Positions 41,080 through 52,968 of a DNA stretch of 64,000 bases are shown here, piece by piece. The stretch's first letter is position 1. Each line of letters begins with the position of its first letter. A program made the translations under genes and the position numbers. A model generated the notes under the pieces. It was given only the letters and a program-made list of their open reading frames with translations. It had not been told where the DNA came from and did no database searches. The DNA comes from Penelope pileata (lineage: Eukaryota > Chordata > Aves > Galliformes > Cracidae): assembly GCA_013396635.1 (NCBI GenBank), contig WBMW01000154.1, positions 485,744 through 549,743 on the forward strand, given 5' to 3'.

Positions 41080-41440
41080 GTGACTTGCTGTAGGGAAACA
41101 GTTGATCCCAGCATGAACTGATGATTGAGCACATGGTGGAGGGGCATGGCTGGCCTGGGGAATCACTTGCACCTGTGACCGGAAGGGGTGGACCTGGGGC
41201 GGAGTTGCCCCAGGCTTAGATAAAGGCCAGCCAGACAGAGAAGAGAGGAGCTTGAGGGAGCAGCTTGGGAAAGCTTGAGAGAGAGAGAATTGAGGAACAG
41301 TTTTGAGAAGCTGGAGAACAAAAGAGAAAATGGTGTAGTCGTGAGAGTTTTGGGACTTTTTTCCGTTACGCTTGCTGAGCAGTTATAATTTTGTAATGAA
41401 GTCAAGTTGGACTGAGAGAGTTAGCGTCTTACTGGGGACA
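41080..41440 (+). mobile_element. Candidate old solo LTR (uncertain)
   Basis: A GC-richer, purine-rich block stands out from its AT-rich surroundings. It contains a perfect 8-bp inverted repeat (41193-41200 and 41207-41214), then TTAGATAAAGG, which could act as a TATA-like box, then a GAGAGAGAGAATTGAGG purine stretch. Such a layout (GC-rich U3 end, weak TATA, purine-rich R/U5) occurs in avian endogenous retroviral LTRs. I see no gag, pol or env remnant nearby, no clear TG...CA ends and no target-site duplication, so it could equally be a host regulatory element. It has no coding capacity. Confidence 0.35.
41193..41214. repeat. Perfect 8-bp GC-rich inverted repeat
   Basis: CCTGGGGC and GCCCCAGG are separated by the six bases GGAGTT. 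A stable stem-loop could form in RNA or single-stranded DNA. It lies just upstream of the TTAGATAAAGG element. Confidence 0.9.
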
Positions 41441-43727
41441 CCCAGACTACATGTCCACTGCACCTTCATGTGTCAGCGTGCAGTCACAGCCTCCTTCTTT
41501 CCCCAAAGGAGTGCAATACATACTATAACTGTCCCTGCAACACACTTAAAACAGAGGGAAGAGCATTCAACTCATCTGCTTTAGTCATCAGACTTTTAAG
41601 CTGACTTTTCTCAATTCAGACACATGAAGCAAGGTGCATATGGTGCAGAGGAGAGAAATCAAGTCCTCCAAAGTTTCCTTCAGGAGGTAGCCTGTATCAG
41701 TTGCTCTGAAACACTCTCTGGAAGAGTCTTTCCAATGGCAGAGGAGGGATGCTAAGGAGATCAGCCTGTGCACTCTGGCACACAACTTTAGAGGAGGAGC
41801 ACTGTTACCATTTCAGAGTAAGGGGATCTCAGATTCACCTGGCCCATGTTTCTAGCTAATGTAACTACTATGACAACTATGCAAACAGGAATTACAACAA
41901 AAGGCAAGCTAAAAGTGAGATCCAAAATGCTGAGCCATCATTAGCAGGAAAAAATCCATTTTCAGTGTGAAATGACTTGAATTTTGAGTTCTCCATTGTT
42001 CCAGTTTCTAAGATAACTTTATCAAGTGGCTTCACACCACACCTATTTGGTGGAAACAGGAGAGCTGGAAAATCAGTCACGTTATGAGACAGCAGCAATC
42101 TCGCTGTGCACTCACTCCATAACCACAAAGACGTCAGAAAATCGTGACCTTGTGACAAACTTTGTGAAATATGCAGTCAGCCAGGAGCCAGTAATAGTAG
42201 TGGTATCAAAACCACCAAAACAGAACAACTCAAGACAGGGAGAACTCATATTGCTTGTGAAGAACTCAAATTAAGCCAATTCATAAACCTAGACATTCTT
42301 ATTAAACTGCCTAAACTAACACATCTTGCTATTTCTAGTGTTCCAGTACAGAATACATATCCTAAACCACAAGGCATAAAGGATGGGGTTTCTAACCTCA
42401 TTGGCAGCATGTTTTTTACAGCACTATACAGTTCATAAAAAGCTTGGCATGCATTGCTGAATTCATTTATACCCATTAGAGAAGACTAGATGAGCTTGAC
42501 AGTTTTATTATCACTTGAAGATCTCTTGGTACCGCAGGCTGCCCTGATGGCATCAGGCCCCAAGTGACAACTGGAATATTGCTCACAAAGAGGAATCAGA
42601 GGGATCATTGACCAAAGAGGCTGGAAACAACAGTGCAAAATTGAACAGAATTTGCACAGGAAGAATGTGCAAACTAAAGCTACAACTTCTCTGTCCTTGG
42701 ACCTGAGCCAAAGGCCCAGAGGGCTGAAGGAATATGTTCCCACCCAATTTCAACAACTTCTGGATTAAGCTTTGAAAAATAGGATCCTGCTTGTCCTCCC
42801 AGGATCTCCAGTATAGCTTCTACAAACCCCAGTGGAGGTCCTGGTTTACAGCAAATCCTCTTTGTTCTTTCCCTTCTGTCTGCAGACCCCTCCAGTAAAT
42901 TTCTGAACAGTAACTGTGTTAAATGCAGGAGGCTCAGTGCTATGACTTCGTTGCTCTTATCTCTAATTTAATTCTGAAGCCCTCAGAAATCTCTTGAGTG
43001 CCTACTGATATGCTGGAATTGAGAGAAGAATGAAAATCAACTTCATTATTTGCTTCAGTTTTCATGGGAGGAGAGTACTGTATTTCTGGGAAGAATAGTG
43101 TCAATTTCTAAAGGGGTGCTTTAGAAAAGTGACTTTAAAGACACAAGGTGTTGCACTTCCAACAGGTCATGCCTTGCAGCTCCTCTGCTAATTCCAGGGG
43201 GAGTCTGTGGACCAACGTCTCTTAAATGGAAATATCAGAATCTGATAATTTAGGCTTAGCCTGTGGTCATTAAGTTTGTTATTAAAATTAAGACAACTCT
43301 TTATGATAGACTGAAACTATTATTCGATATGGAATTAAGCTTCGTTCTGTAAGTTTAGGGTCATCTGTTTTCTCATTCCAAGAGAAAAGTGTTAAATGAA
43401 TAGATTTTGCATGACAGAGCTGCTGAAGAGCAGGCTTTACAGTCAGGTTAGAAGATAAATCTGATTTTGAGATGACATAAGTGAATATCACGGAGATGGA
43501 GTCAATGTTAAGTCAATGGAGTCAAATGCACTTAAGGCCCACTTCACCTCCGGCCCAATGACTGTTATTTTCTTAGGGTAGGTGATTTCCAGTGATAAAA
43601 TGCTTATGAGCTGCTTGCCTATTGACTTCAGTGACTTCTGGATTCTATCTTCTTTCTTTAAAAAAACACACATTTCAGGTAGACTTTAATAGTTTGGATA
43701 TTATAGGACTGCTGTGATTGTGTCTGG
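41441..43727. other. Unique noncoding DNA
   Basis: No exon, RNA gene or recognisable repeat is visible. Short frames on both strands are unconvincing. Confidence 0.55.
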
Positions 43728-43870
43728 AAAGGAATTCACGAGCTCATATAGTCCATTCCCAAGGGAGGATCAGTCCTACATAAAATCAGCCTAATATTTG
43801 TTTATTCAACCTGTTTTTAAAGACTTCCATTACTACAGATTCCACAATGTTAAGGAGAGTGGTAATAAAT
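43728..43870 (-). mobile_element. Ancient CR1/L3-like fragment
   Basis: Read on the plus strand, the phrases ATATAGTCCATTCCCAAGGG and ATTTGTTTATTCAACCTG, then TTTTAAAGACTTCCATTAC and CAGATTCCACAATGT, follow the order seen in reverse-oriented old CR1/L3 3' regions. In those, a TAGTCCATTC-like phrase is followed by TTAAAgACcTCCAATGATGG and GATTCCACAACCTCC. Divergence is high and the terminus is lost. Sequence further right may continue the element but cannot be aligned by eye. Confidence 0.65.
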
Positions 43871-46800
43871 CAAGCTACCTTGTAGAAGTGGAGTGAGGGG
43901 GTTTTGTCTTAAAAGCTTATGAATTTTCCTGAGTTTTTGGCCACTCTAAAGTTTTCATCAGTTTGTGGGTTTCACTCTGGATCTCCTGAAAGTATCGTGC
44001 GTCCTCAACCCATGCTCATTATCATGAAAATTTTCCTCTTCTCTTCTAGAAGTTTTCTCGCATAGTCCTCCTACAAAACCACAGAAAAATTCAAAACCTT
44101 TCTTTGCCTTTGAACATGGTATGTTGATTAACAGGCAGGACAAGACCTAAGATCTTCATAACAATTAGTTAAAAAAAAAAGTAAAAAAAGACGGAGAAAC
44201 ACATTCCAGGATGACTGCACAGGCTACAGTGAATATCACAATGTGTACGAATTTCATGCCAAAGGGACTTGCAAGTCTCAGAGCCCTAGAGGGAACTCAG
44301 CCTGCTTGAATGCTCTTATAAATCGTATCCACAACTATATACATCTGGAATTTAAATGAACTGTCTATCAGGAAGGGATATCTGACTGCAATGGGCAGTG
44401 CATTGGGATAAAGAGGTAAAACTTTTCTACTCCTATTCTGTCATTCTACTCCTTTCAAAAGTTTTTGTATCCCAAGGTGCTCATTTACCATAGGAGTCTG
44501 CTGAGTAAGGTGGCTGAATATTGTATTCTAAAATAAAACACCTTGAGGCATTCACAGACAGAACTAAACTGGGACGTACAGACTGAGATCATACCAGCAA
44601 AAACAAGGTTGATCCAAACTCTCTATTAGTGCAAATTTTGGGCAGTCTTGCCGACCATCAGGGAGCCCCATAAATGTCAACGGCTGAGGTTTATCCAGGG
44701 CACACTGAAATGCTGGCCGGGAAGATCCAGCCTGCATCTCACTGGCAGTGCCAGGCACTTCAGAAGATTAGCATCAAAGGCACATCTTCCCATGGTTTCC
44801 CTTTGAATTAAGAACTGATTGTTCTCTTTGTAATCTCTGTTTTTACAAAGCTGCCTCTCCCCAAAGAGCCCTAAAATGTTTTGCAAGCCAAAGGCCTCAT
44901 TCAAATCTCTCTCATATTGATATAAATGAAAATTGCCCTGATGGTAGATCAGAATCAAGCCCTTTGTGTAAACAGCATTCTTGAAACTCAGCCTTCTCTT
45001 GGGCAGAAATCAATCAGCATGCTTGTTTGGCTTTAACCTTGCTGTCTTAAGCAATGAACTTCTTGCAGTGGGAATTGAGTGTGCATCCAGTAATGACTGT
45101 ACACGTTTGATGCTCTGCGGTCGACTGGGCTGATGGGTAAAATTCCTCAGGACAGGAATGGCCTCTTACAGGAGGTCAGGAGTTGCAAACATCACAAACA
45201 CAACCTCACGGGAGGATGTCAGCCCTAGGGTCTCTCCTCAATTTCAGTGCAGGTGACCTTGCTAAGTCACACCTTGCTACAGAGGTAACCCAGCCTTTTG
45301 ATTTGGAGATCCCTATGCACTTTCTCAAGAAGGTGCAGGACCGTGTATCAGAAATTTATGCCTCTTGACAACAGACCTGCAGTCTCACAAGCCTTTTTTG
45401 AGCAGCTCACAAGTCCAGAGTGTTGTATTGACCTCCAGGTTGAAAACTGTGGCTTAAAGCACTAGTCAGTGGCTGAGGCTTCCAAGTATTGGTGTGATGA
45501 AAAACAAGTAAATAACTTGTGTGGGGAAAGGAGATGAACCACTGCTAACCAAGTGACATGGCTACTACTGAGCTTTCGGGCACTGGCTCTCACCAGGGCA
45601 TGGTTTCAGAGTGCTGCCTCTCTAGAAGCCATCTGGGGACAAGGACAGTCTTCCATTGCATTTTATCTTTAGATAACTGCAAATGTAAAAAAAAGGGGGA
45701 AAAAACCCTAGAAACAGGTAGTGCCCTTTTCTGCCCTCCCCACTTTTCCCACTTCACACAACCCTTAAATTGCTCATTACAAAACACTTCCTGTGGGATA
45801 TCCTGGGGCATTGAAAGGCCTCGTTTTAATTCATCAGCACTTCTCAGCTAAGGTAGAAAACAAGAAAGGGTGCATGTGCACGTGTAGGAGGGTTTGTAAA
45901 CAACCTAAGTAACCTGGGGAAACTCTGGAGAACAAAATAAACAAACAAATAAATAAATAACAACCTGGTTTTGCCTTCAAGGTGGGAGCATTGCCAAGGA
46001 GAGAAAGTTTGCTCATGGTTCTCTATGGGGTCTCACTGGATATTGCTCTACAGGAACACAGCACATGGAAAACATTGAGAGAAACAGGCTCCCACCCAGC
46101 ATTCACATTCTTCTTCCCCTGTAAACCCTTCAATTAAAATGCCCCCACCTTGGAAGCACAGAGCTCATTTTCAGGTCCTCAATGGAGAGCTCAGATCTCT
46201 CTTTGCTTTCTCCCCAAAAAGGGTTTCTTTAAACAAATAATGATGTGCTGTAAATAAATCCAGGACTGTTTTCCCTGGAAAGATTTCTGAGGAGCCTGGG
46301 TAGGAGCAAAATGAATGTGGAGGAGTGTTTCAAACCAGAAGGAAAAGATATGCAGGGTTTCAGCTAACTTGCATCACTAAATCAAAAGGGCAAACCTAAA
46401 AGGCCCTTTTAGATCTGTAGTGGTGCATACAAAAGAAGAAATTGTAGGTGCTATTCCCACCAGTTCTCCATTGCTAGCCTCCCTTTATGCCTTGTGACAT
46501 GAGAATACACTCGGAGCTGTCGGGGCTTGTGTTCATTTAACAGCATCGACCGTTTTTAATTATCCGGCTGCAGTTAGGCAGCTCTGCCTTAGTGTCAGAC
46601 GGTCCCTGGAGAGAACCGCTGACGCCTCGCAGCCCAGTCAGCCAAAGCCACATTCCCCCAGTGCTGGTGGCAATGACACAGCTACCAGAGGAGCTCAGAC
46701 CCGGCTGCATCTGAAAGCAATAAAGCAAATGAAAACTGCGGGGAAGCATAAGCTGCAGGCATCTGGGTGGGAGCAGCCAACATGTTTGGTTGTATGGGGA

Positions 46801-47119
46801 GAAGTCGTTAGCAGACATTTTTATTCCAAAAGACATCCTGGTCTTGGAGATAAGGCTCCTGTTGAGATATTTCCTTGTCATTCTTAGCTTTTGATCTCTA
46901 ATTTTCATCTTCATTTCTGTTTGATTGAGCTCAGATGCCAGACTCCTCTCTTCTCCCTCTCACCAAATGACTTTGCAGTAACAAGCCTGTTGGGAACCCA
47001 AAATTTCTACCACTACAGGGAACGTGCATAGCCACTCCAAATATCTCAATTCCTGCAGCAAAAGGACATGTATTTTCCTCCTACCTATGCACAGGCCTCC
47101 CGCTGGGCATCCCCAATCA
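43871..47119. other. Unique noncoding DNA
   Basis: No gene is recognised. A short A-run lies near 44.17 kb and an (AAAC/AAAT)n tract at 45.93 kb. A block at 46.5-46.9 kb is somewhat less AT-rich; its minus-strand open frame of 125 codons is not recognisable and is probably chance. Confidence 0.5.
45931..45962. repeat. (AAAC)n/(AAAT)n microsatellite
   Basis: Tetranucleotide units change from AAAC to AAAT across the tract. It could be the tail of a lost retroelement, but no element is visible beside it. Confidence 0.8.
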
Positions 47120-47397
47120 CAGGTGGGGGTTGGACGGTTCTCACAGATAACAGTGATAGGAGGAGAGGTAATGGCCTGAAGTCGTGCCAGGGGAGGTTGA
47201 GGCTGGATATTAGAAAACATTTATTCTCTGAAAGAGTGGTCAGGCACTGGAACAGGCTGCCCAGGGAGATGGTGAAGTCACTGTCCCTGGAGTTTTCAAG
47301 AAAAGCTTAGATGTGGCGCTGAGGGACGTGGTTTGACGGTTGGACTAGATGATCTTAGAGGTCTTTTCCAACCTTAATGATTCTGTGATTCTATGAC
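47120..47397 (+). mobile_element. CR1 LINE 3' end, 5'-truncated
   Basis: This short plus-strand copy starts near CAGGTGGGGGTTGGACGG and ends with GATTCTGTGATTCTATGA octamers. It encodes the last part of the reverse-transcriptase ORF: the frame shows RRGNGLKSCQGRLRLDIRK, then SERVVRHWNRLPREMV, then a stop after a small indel near the ORF end. The 3' untranslated part lacks some bases relative to the 51.32-kb copy around the TTTGACGGTTGGACTAGATG junction. Both are similar enough to be one subfamily or close relatives. The element is inactive. Confidence 0.92.
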
Positions 47398-48503
47398 AGT
47401 ACATCCTGGAAAAGCCCATCCTACGGGGGCAGTGGGACTGGTACCCATTCCCATAGCAAAACTGCCTGAAAAGCAGACCCTGGCAATGTGTATAAGCTTT
47501 GTTTGCTTAAATTTAACTCTAAAAAGTCTCATTGGTTCATTTTATCTACGGATGCATCATGCCTTTGGTTTCAATGACAGAGCACTTCACAAGCTTTCTT
47601 TGGAGTCTGACTCACAGAGAATTGCAGCCTACAAATATGCACACAAGCAGACACACAGGCTTCAGAAATGCATTGGTATCACAGCCCACAGCCTGTTATT
47701 TCAAGAAGGGCCATCGAACAATGGCAGGCAGACGGAGCAACAGCAAGAAAATGTCTGGAGCATCCCCAAAAATTCAAATATTGAGAGGGAAAATTAAGTT
47801 GCAACAAGCTATTGTTTCAATTGAGACTTGAGTTAACTTTGCATACTTTTGTAGCTCAAGTACAGAGAATTAATATAGCTCATCTTACTTGTCTGAACAC
47901 AAAACTCCTGCAAGTGGTCTGTCCAATTTAATGGTCAGGGAGGCAAATACGCAGAGTGTATACCCATTCTCTTCAGCCTTTTGCAAGTCCTTCAGACCTA
48001 CCATCACCATGAGCTATCAGAATGCTTCATTTCTGCTATGGAAAAGAACTGCTCTCTGACTGCAGAAAAGTGCCTTCTCTGGCCCATTTACCTCAAGCTC
48101 TCCCTTGGAAGAGAAGCATTCAGGCATCCTATTGCTTCTTTCCAATTGCCACAGGGGTAGCCACCTGTCCTGAGCACATTGATATCTGTAATGTTTGGTC
48201 AAGGATGTTAAAAGTAGTTGCCTCTTCAGTGATGCTACTTCTGCTTTGCTGCATTGAGCATGAGACAGGCCAGAAATGGACTGGATGTTCTTGACCCAGG
48301 AGGTGCTCAAAGGGAATTCATATTCAAAGGAGTGTAGGTTTTGGGAAGGATACCAAACCCCTCTCTTCAGAATTTAACACAGATTGAAAATCCTCCATAC
48401 ACTTCAAGGCTTTTTTATTCATTCCCAGGGATGCTTTGCGTGCATGTCCACCCTAATTAAATTATTCACAATAATTACATTGCTTTTGAAGACTATCTGT
48501 CAA

Positions 48504-48525
48504 ATATATACATATATATATAATT
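48504..48525. repeat. (TA)n microsatellite
   Basis: TA dinucleotides are interrupted once by a C. Confidence 0.85.
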
Positions 48526-49097
48526 TGTAACTTACATGATCCCAGTAATACATCAAGTTTCTGAAAGTCATCGAGTCCTGCATCAATTGCCTTCAGTCTA
48601 AATTGTTTTATCCTGTTCAATTGGGTTATAAAACGTTGGCCACCTAGTGAATCTGGTAGCAGCTATAAATCTCTGCAGCTGGGAAACTGGAAGGCAGCCC
48701 TGCCTACCTTACAATGAGAAGAAACCCTGCTTCCCATTCCAATTCAGCAGTGCTTGCAGAGTATAAAGACCATTCTAAGCAAAATCCTTCAAAAAATAGT
48801 AATAAAGAACTGAAGAGAGCCCAGGGAAGAACACATAATTATAGATGTCATTCGGAGGACTCTGGTGTATTTTGAAGGACATTTTGAAAGCCACAGCAGT
48901 AGCAGGATGAGATTTTGCTCTGCAAGTGTGTGTAAGCATCCTGCTGCAAGGCGTACTGACAGAACTCATGCAGTACCACCATGCTGCTGCCCAGCTATAT
49001 CACTTTGTTGTACCCACTGCTTGCAAGGCCCTTAGAAACCAACCCAGCTACAGTGAATGTTGCTGGACATCCATTTCCCAAGGCTATTGAAACAGGA

Positions 49098-49112
49098 TTT
49101 TTTTTTTTTTTT
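49098..49112. repeat. T15 homopolymer
   Basis: An uninterrupted T run. If it were a minus-strand poly(A) tail, the retrocopy body would lie to its right; none is recognisable there. Confidence 0.9.
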
Positions 49113-49324
49113 GGTGAATGGCCAATGAGTAGAACAATCCTGACGGAAGAAAACCAGCCAATTCCTGGCTTCTGTGTCAGGACTGAATAAAGAGGATCAG
49201 CTCACACAGTAGGCAAAGAGGATACAACGTAGTTGTGATAAACTGATTGCCTTTTATCCCATTTTCTATTAACTTACATGTTTCCATTTTATTTTCTTTC
49301 AAAAAAATTATTATAAAGCCCTGT

Positions 49325-49500
49325 ATAACATTGAGGTCAAACTAACATATCTGTAGTTCCCTGGAACATCTCATCCTCTCCCTGCTTTTCTTCCTTAACC
49401 ACGGAGACCAAATCCCATTTTCCAGTTACATGAGCTACCCATGACTGAATGAATGCATCATTTCTGCTGGACTAGCCAATTCACATGCTGCTTCTTCCAG
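49325..49500 (-). mobile_element. Ancient CR1 reverse-transcriptase fragment
   Basis: On the minus strand the bases near 49330-49365 translate in one frame as GNYRYVSLTS, matching the GNYRPVSLTS motif at the start of the conserved reverse-transcriptase region in CR1-type LINEs. The nucleotide phrase around it (GAGGTCAAACTAACATATCTGTAGTTCCCTGG on the plus strand, in short pieces) is also typical of reverse-oriented CR1 internal sequence. Farther right, phrases such as TTTCTGCTGGACTAGCCAATTC fit a decayed continuation, but no long frame survives. This is an internal segment with no 3' end attached, so it is an old fragment rather than a standard 5'-truncated insertion. Confidence 0.7.
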
Positions 49501-51320
49501 GTTTTGGGGACAGAGACTATCTGTCCCCAAGTCTCCCTTTCTCCTCCTATGTGGTTGTTTCCATTTCTATAGCCTCATCCTCATTTGCTTTCACTTGCAA
49601 ATTCACCCATGTCCTTAATCGAAATGAAGGAGGTGCTTTCATGAGCAGCTGAGCAGCTCCAAAAACCACACAAGCTGCAAGGGAAAGATCCTGCCTCTCT
49701 TCTCCCTTGCCTTCCTATGGTCCCATTCTGCCCTTGAACCAACTTGGGTACGTACAAAGCAGTTTCCCAAGCTGAAACAACTTGCTAAAATGGCAGAAAA
49801 ACTAACCCTGTGGATAGCTGGGGTGGTTTTCTGATGAGTGAAGGAGCTGGCACAAGACATGGGATGAAACTGTTCGTGGCAGGGAGATGAGAAAGCATAG
49901 CAGGGCCTCTGCTTTCTGGCAGAGGTAAGAAGTCTCTTAAGCCATCTTGCTCCATCTCACAGAACTGCACCCTGAGGCAAAGCATTTGTTCAGGTTTGGT
50001 GCCATATTTTTAATCTCCTTGCTCTCGCTGAGTTGTTCTCTCTTATTCCTCTCACTGAAAAATCTTCTGTTTTTGGTTTTAATTTCCTTTTTAGGATTTA
50101 ACTCAGCTTGACAATTTGTGATTCTCACAAGTCCTCTACACTTTCTGACCTCTAATACACGGCTTCTTTTGCTGTCCAGGTCTGGTCTTCACTCTCTGTA
50201 ACCCTTCCCTTTGCTTGCTGTGAATACACTGTTTGAAGTGGGACTTACACTTGGTTCAGTCTGGAGCTTTCTCCACAAAACTGATCCCTCCTCTGAGCAG
50301 GGCATGAGAGAAAAGGGGCTGTTCCATCCTATTCTAAAAGCTGTTCTTCACATCCTCTAAGCAGCAATCCCAGAGCTCTTCATACCTACTGATTTTATAG
50401 CTAATCTCTCTAATTTCTTTAAATCTGCCTCTTTAAGCTCTTGTTTTTTATCCTCTTTCATCTTTCCATCCTCTTGTGTAGTCTCCAGGGTAGCTCCTGG
50501 ATAGCTCACTTTTTCTTCTCTTTCTTGCTTGTTTCTTGCCCCTTTCTACAATGCAGTGAATCTCCTCCCCACTTCTGCTGCTCCTCTGCTAAACTCAGAC
50601 CTAGGCAGCTATGGTGAGCTTCATCATCAGCAAGCTTTTAGTTCCCTTGCAGAACATCACTGTTCTTTTCTTTAACAGCCTAGATTTTGTATGCCCTCTT
50701 TTTTGAGGAAAACCACATACGTCCCACTATTTCTGAACCAAGATACATCCAGCATCTTCTGCATTCACTGGTGTCACCACTTCTTTGAGTCACTTCTATT
50801 TCTGCTTCAGTGATCCTCACAGTTCCAATTATTAATGAATAAAGGATAGCTACGCTCAGCTCTTTGTTAAAATCTCCCTTGCTTAAGGCCCCTACCATGA
50901 TAAAATGTCTGCAGGGCAAGGTAACTTCACCCAGCATTTCATGTTTAACGTGATGTCCCACCTCCTGGGCTGATGCAATCATTGTGAAATATCCTTATTC
51001 TAGATCCAACAAAAACATAGTTGAGGACCTGTTAGGGGATGCCCTTCAGTGCCTGTATGAGCAAACAACCTTATTAAGCATGTGGATCAGGAGCATGGAG
51101 AGCTTTGCTTTCTCCTCCAGCATGTCTGCTGTGTGGGGATAACTGGCCAAGTTCAGTTCCTCCTTCTGATAGTTGAGGGAACCAGGGGTCACACTGGGGC
51201 TTTTGGGATAAAAAGCTAGTTTCATTTACATAGCTTGAGCAGCAAAGTAACTCTACTGGTACCTAAGGGCTTGGGTTGGAGCCACAGTTACAACGTTATG
51301 AGAAAAATTGCCTCTGAAAT
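49501..51320. other. Noncoding DNA, possibly with unaligned old repeat
   Basis: A pyrimidine-rich stretch runs through about 50.2-50.65 kb. Parts may extend the decayed CR1 at 49.3 kb, but I cannot align them by eye. No host exon is recognised. Confidence 0.45.
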
Positions 51321-51815
51321 AGTGTAACCAGCAGGAGCAGGGAGGTGATCATCCCCCTGTACTCAGCTCTGGTGCGGCCGCACCTCGAGTGCTGTGCTCA
51401 GTTTTGGGCCCCTCACTACAAGAAAGACATTGAGGCTCTGGAACGTGTTCAGAGAAGGGCAACAAAACTGGTGAGGGGTCTAGAGCACAAGTCTTATGAG
51501 GAGCGGCTGAGGGAGCTGGGATTGTTTAGTCTGGAGAAGAGGAGGCTCAGAAGAGACCTCATCGCACTCTACAACTTCCTGAAGGGAGGGTGTGGTGAGG
51601 AGGGGGTCGGCCTCTTCTCCCAGATAACTAATGACAGGACGAGAGGGAATGGCCACAAGTTGCGCCAGGGTAAATTTAGACTGGATATAAGGAAAAACTT
51701 TTTCTCTGAAAGAGTGGTCAGGCACTGGAATGGCCTGCCTAGGGAGGTGGTGGAGTCACTGTCCCTGCCGCTGTTCAAGAAGTGTCTGGATGAGGTGCTA
51801 AGGGATATGATTTAG
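51321..51815 (+). pseudogene. CR1 ORF2 C-terminal remnant, frame intact
   Basis: The frame is continuous from the truncation point to a TAG stop, about 164 codons. It contains the blocks RPHLECCAQFWAPHYKKD, ERVQRRATKLVRGLEH, EERLRELGLFSLEKRRLRRD, TRGNGHKLRQGKFRLDIRK and RVVRHWNGLPREVVE, which are typical of the C-terminal segment of CR1 reverse-transcriptase proteins. There is no own start codon with context and no promoter, so it is a retroelement fossil, not a host gene. The preserved frame reflects recent insertion rather than selection. Confidence 0.9.
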
Positions 51816-51915
51816 TAGCTGAGTGGGTAGGGATGGTGAAAGGAGGACAGTTGGACTAGGTGATCTTGTAGGTCCTTTCCAACCTAGTGTTTCTATGATT
51901 CTATGATTCTATGAT
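51321..51915 (+). mobile_element. CR1 LINE, best-preserved copy, 5'-truncated
   Basis: This is a 5'-truncated CR1 insertion of about 595 bases. Similarity starts abruptly at the codons for SVTSRSREVIIPLYSALVRP, covers the C-terminal part of the reverse-transcriptase protein without interruption, and continues into a 3' untranslated region of about 100 bases. It ends in three ATTCTATG-type octamers (about 51891-51915). The open frame and clean octamers suggest it is among the youngest insertions in the window. As a truncated copy it lacks the endonuclease and the reverse-transcriptase catalytic core and cannot mobilise itself. Confidence 0.96.
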
Positions 51916-52946
51916 CCACAGGTATTGGATCTCTAGGTGGCCTAATTCTGGGGTTTAGATGTGGTGTTTGCAGGATGAGTTATTTTGCAGAGTTTCTAGT
52001 GTTTAACAAGGTTTCTGACCAAATTGCATCTTCTTTGTTGTTGCTATTTCTCTGTTCTACTCAGGCAATTGGTTTCAAAAGACTTGTAGGGGCTTAATAT
52101 CTTAATTAGTTAAAACTGTCTATGGAGCTGAGTAGTTACTTATAAAAACAGGAAATACACAAACACGTGTGCATACAGACTCAAGCACATTAGGAAACCA
52201 GGCAAGAAAAACGATTAATATTTATTCATCTTTAGCTAAGCACTGACAGCAGGGCAATGTATTATCTTTGCCAATCTTATTTTCACTTGAATAGTTTTCC
52301 TTTTATCCCCTGTGGTGTTTAAGGTCTTCCAAAAGAAATACAAATGATCATTCGAAATGAATAGCTGGTTGTGCATGGCTGTTGGGAGAGTGCTGAAAAT
52401 GGGCTTTCACTCTGCATTCACTGAGAAAGTGAATCACTCTCACACAAAGCTTGAGCCTCGAATGCAAGGGGAGAGAATGAAAGCAGGATGTGATTTGGAG
52501 GTGACATTTGGTGCTGTTTATCTAGTGGAACAGTGCATAGATGTGGTGTAGAGGAAACACAGCATCTCACTGCTGGGGAGCAGTTGCATTCATTTTGAAG
52601 TGATCTATTAGCTCTCAGGTCCTTTAAGAAAATGGTGAATAACATGAGAAGGGACAGAAAAGAGAGGGAAAAAAAGTAGGAGGAGCAATAGGGCCAGCCT
52701 GAAGGCTTGGGAATCTGTGGAGGGTCAGAAATCTGGGTTTAGCAGCTGCTGTCTGCCCCAGCCTTGCCTATACAGACAGTTTAATTCATTCTTGAACTTG
52801 ACAAAAATCTCCACTTTATGTAAAAGTAGAGTCCCAGAGCTGGAGATAAGGGATACAGGAGCTAGTCAGAGGCTTTGAGGCCGTATGGGGTTAAAACCTA
52901 CCTCATTATTCTACTTCCAAGAAGGACGGGCTTAAAATACTGTCAG

Positions 52947-52968
52947 CTGTGTGTGGTGTGTGTGTGTA
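52947..52968. repeat. (GT)n microsatellite
   Basis: GT dinucleotides with one interruption. Confidence 0.85.

Larger units (their letters stand above)
47398..49324. other. Unique noncoding DNA
   Basis: No exon or RNA gene is visible. A (TA)n tract lies at 48.5 kb and a T15 run at 49.1 kb. Confidence 0.55.
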
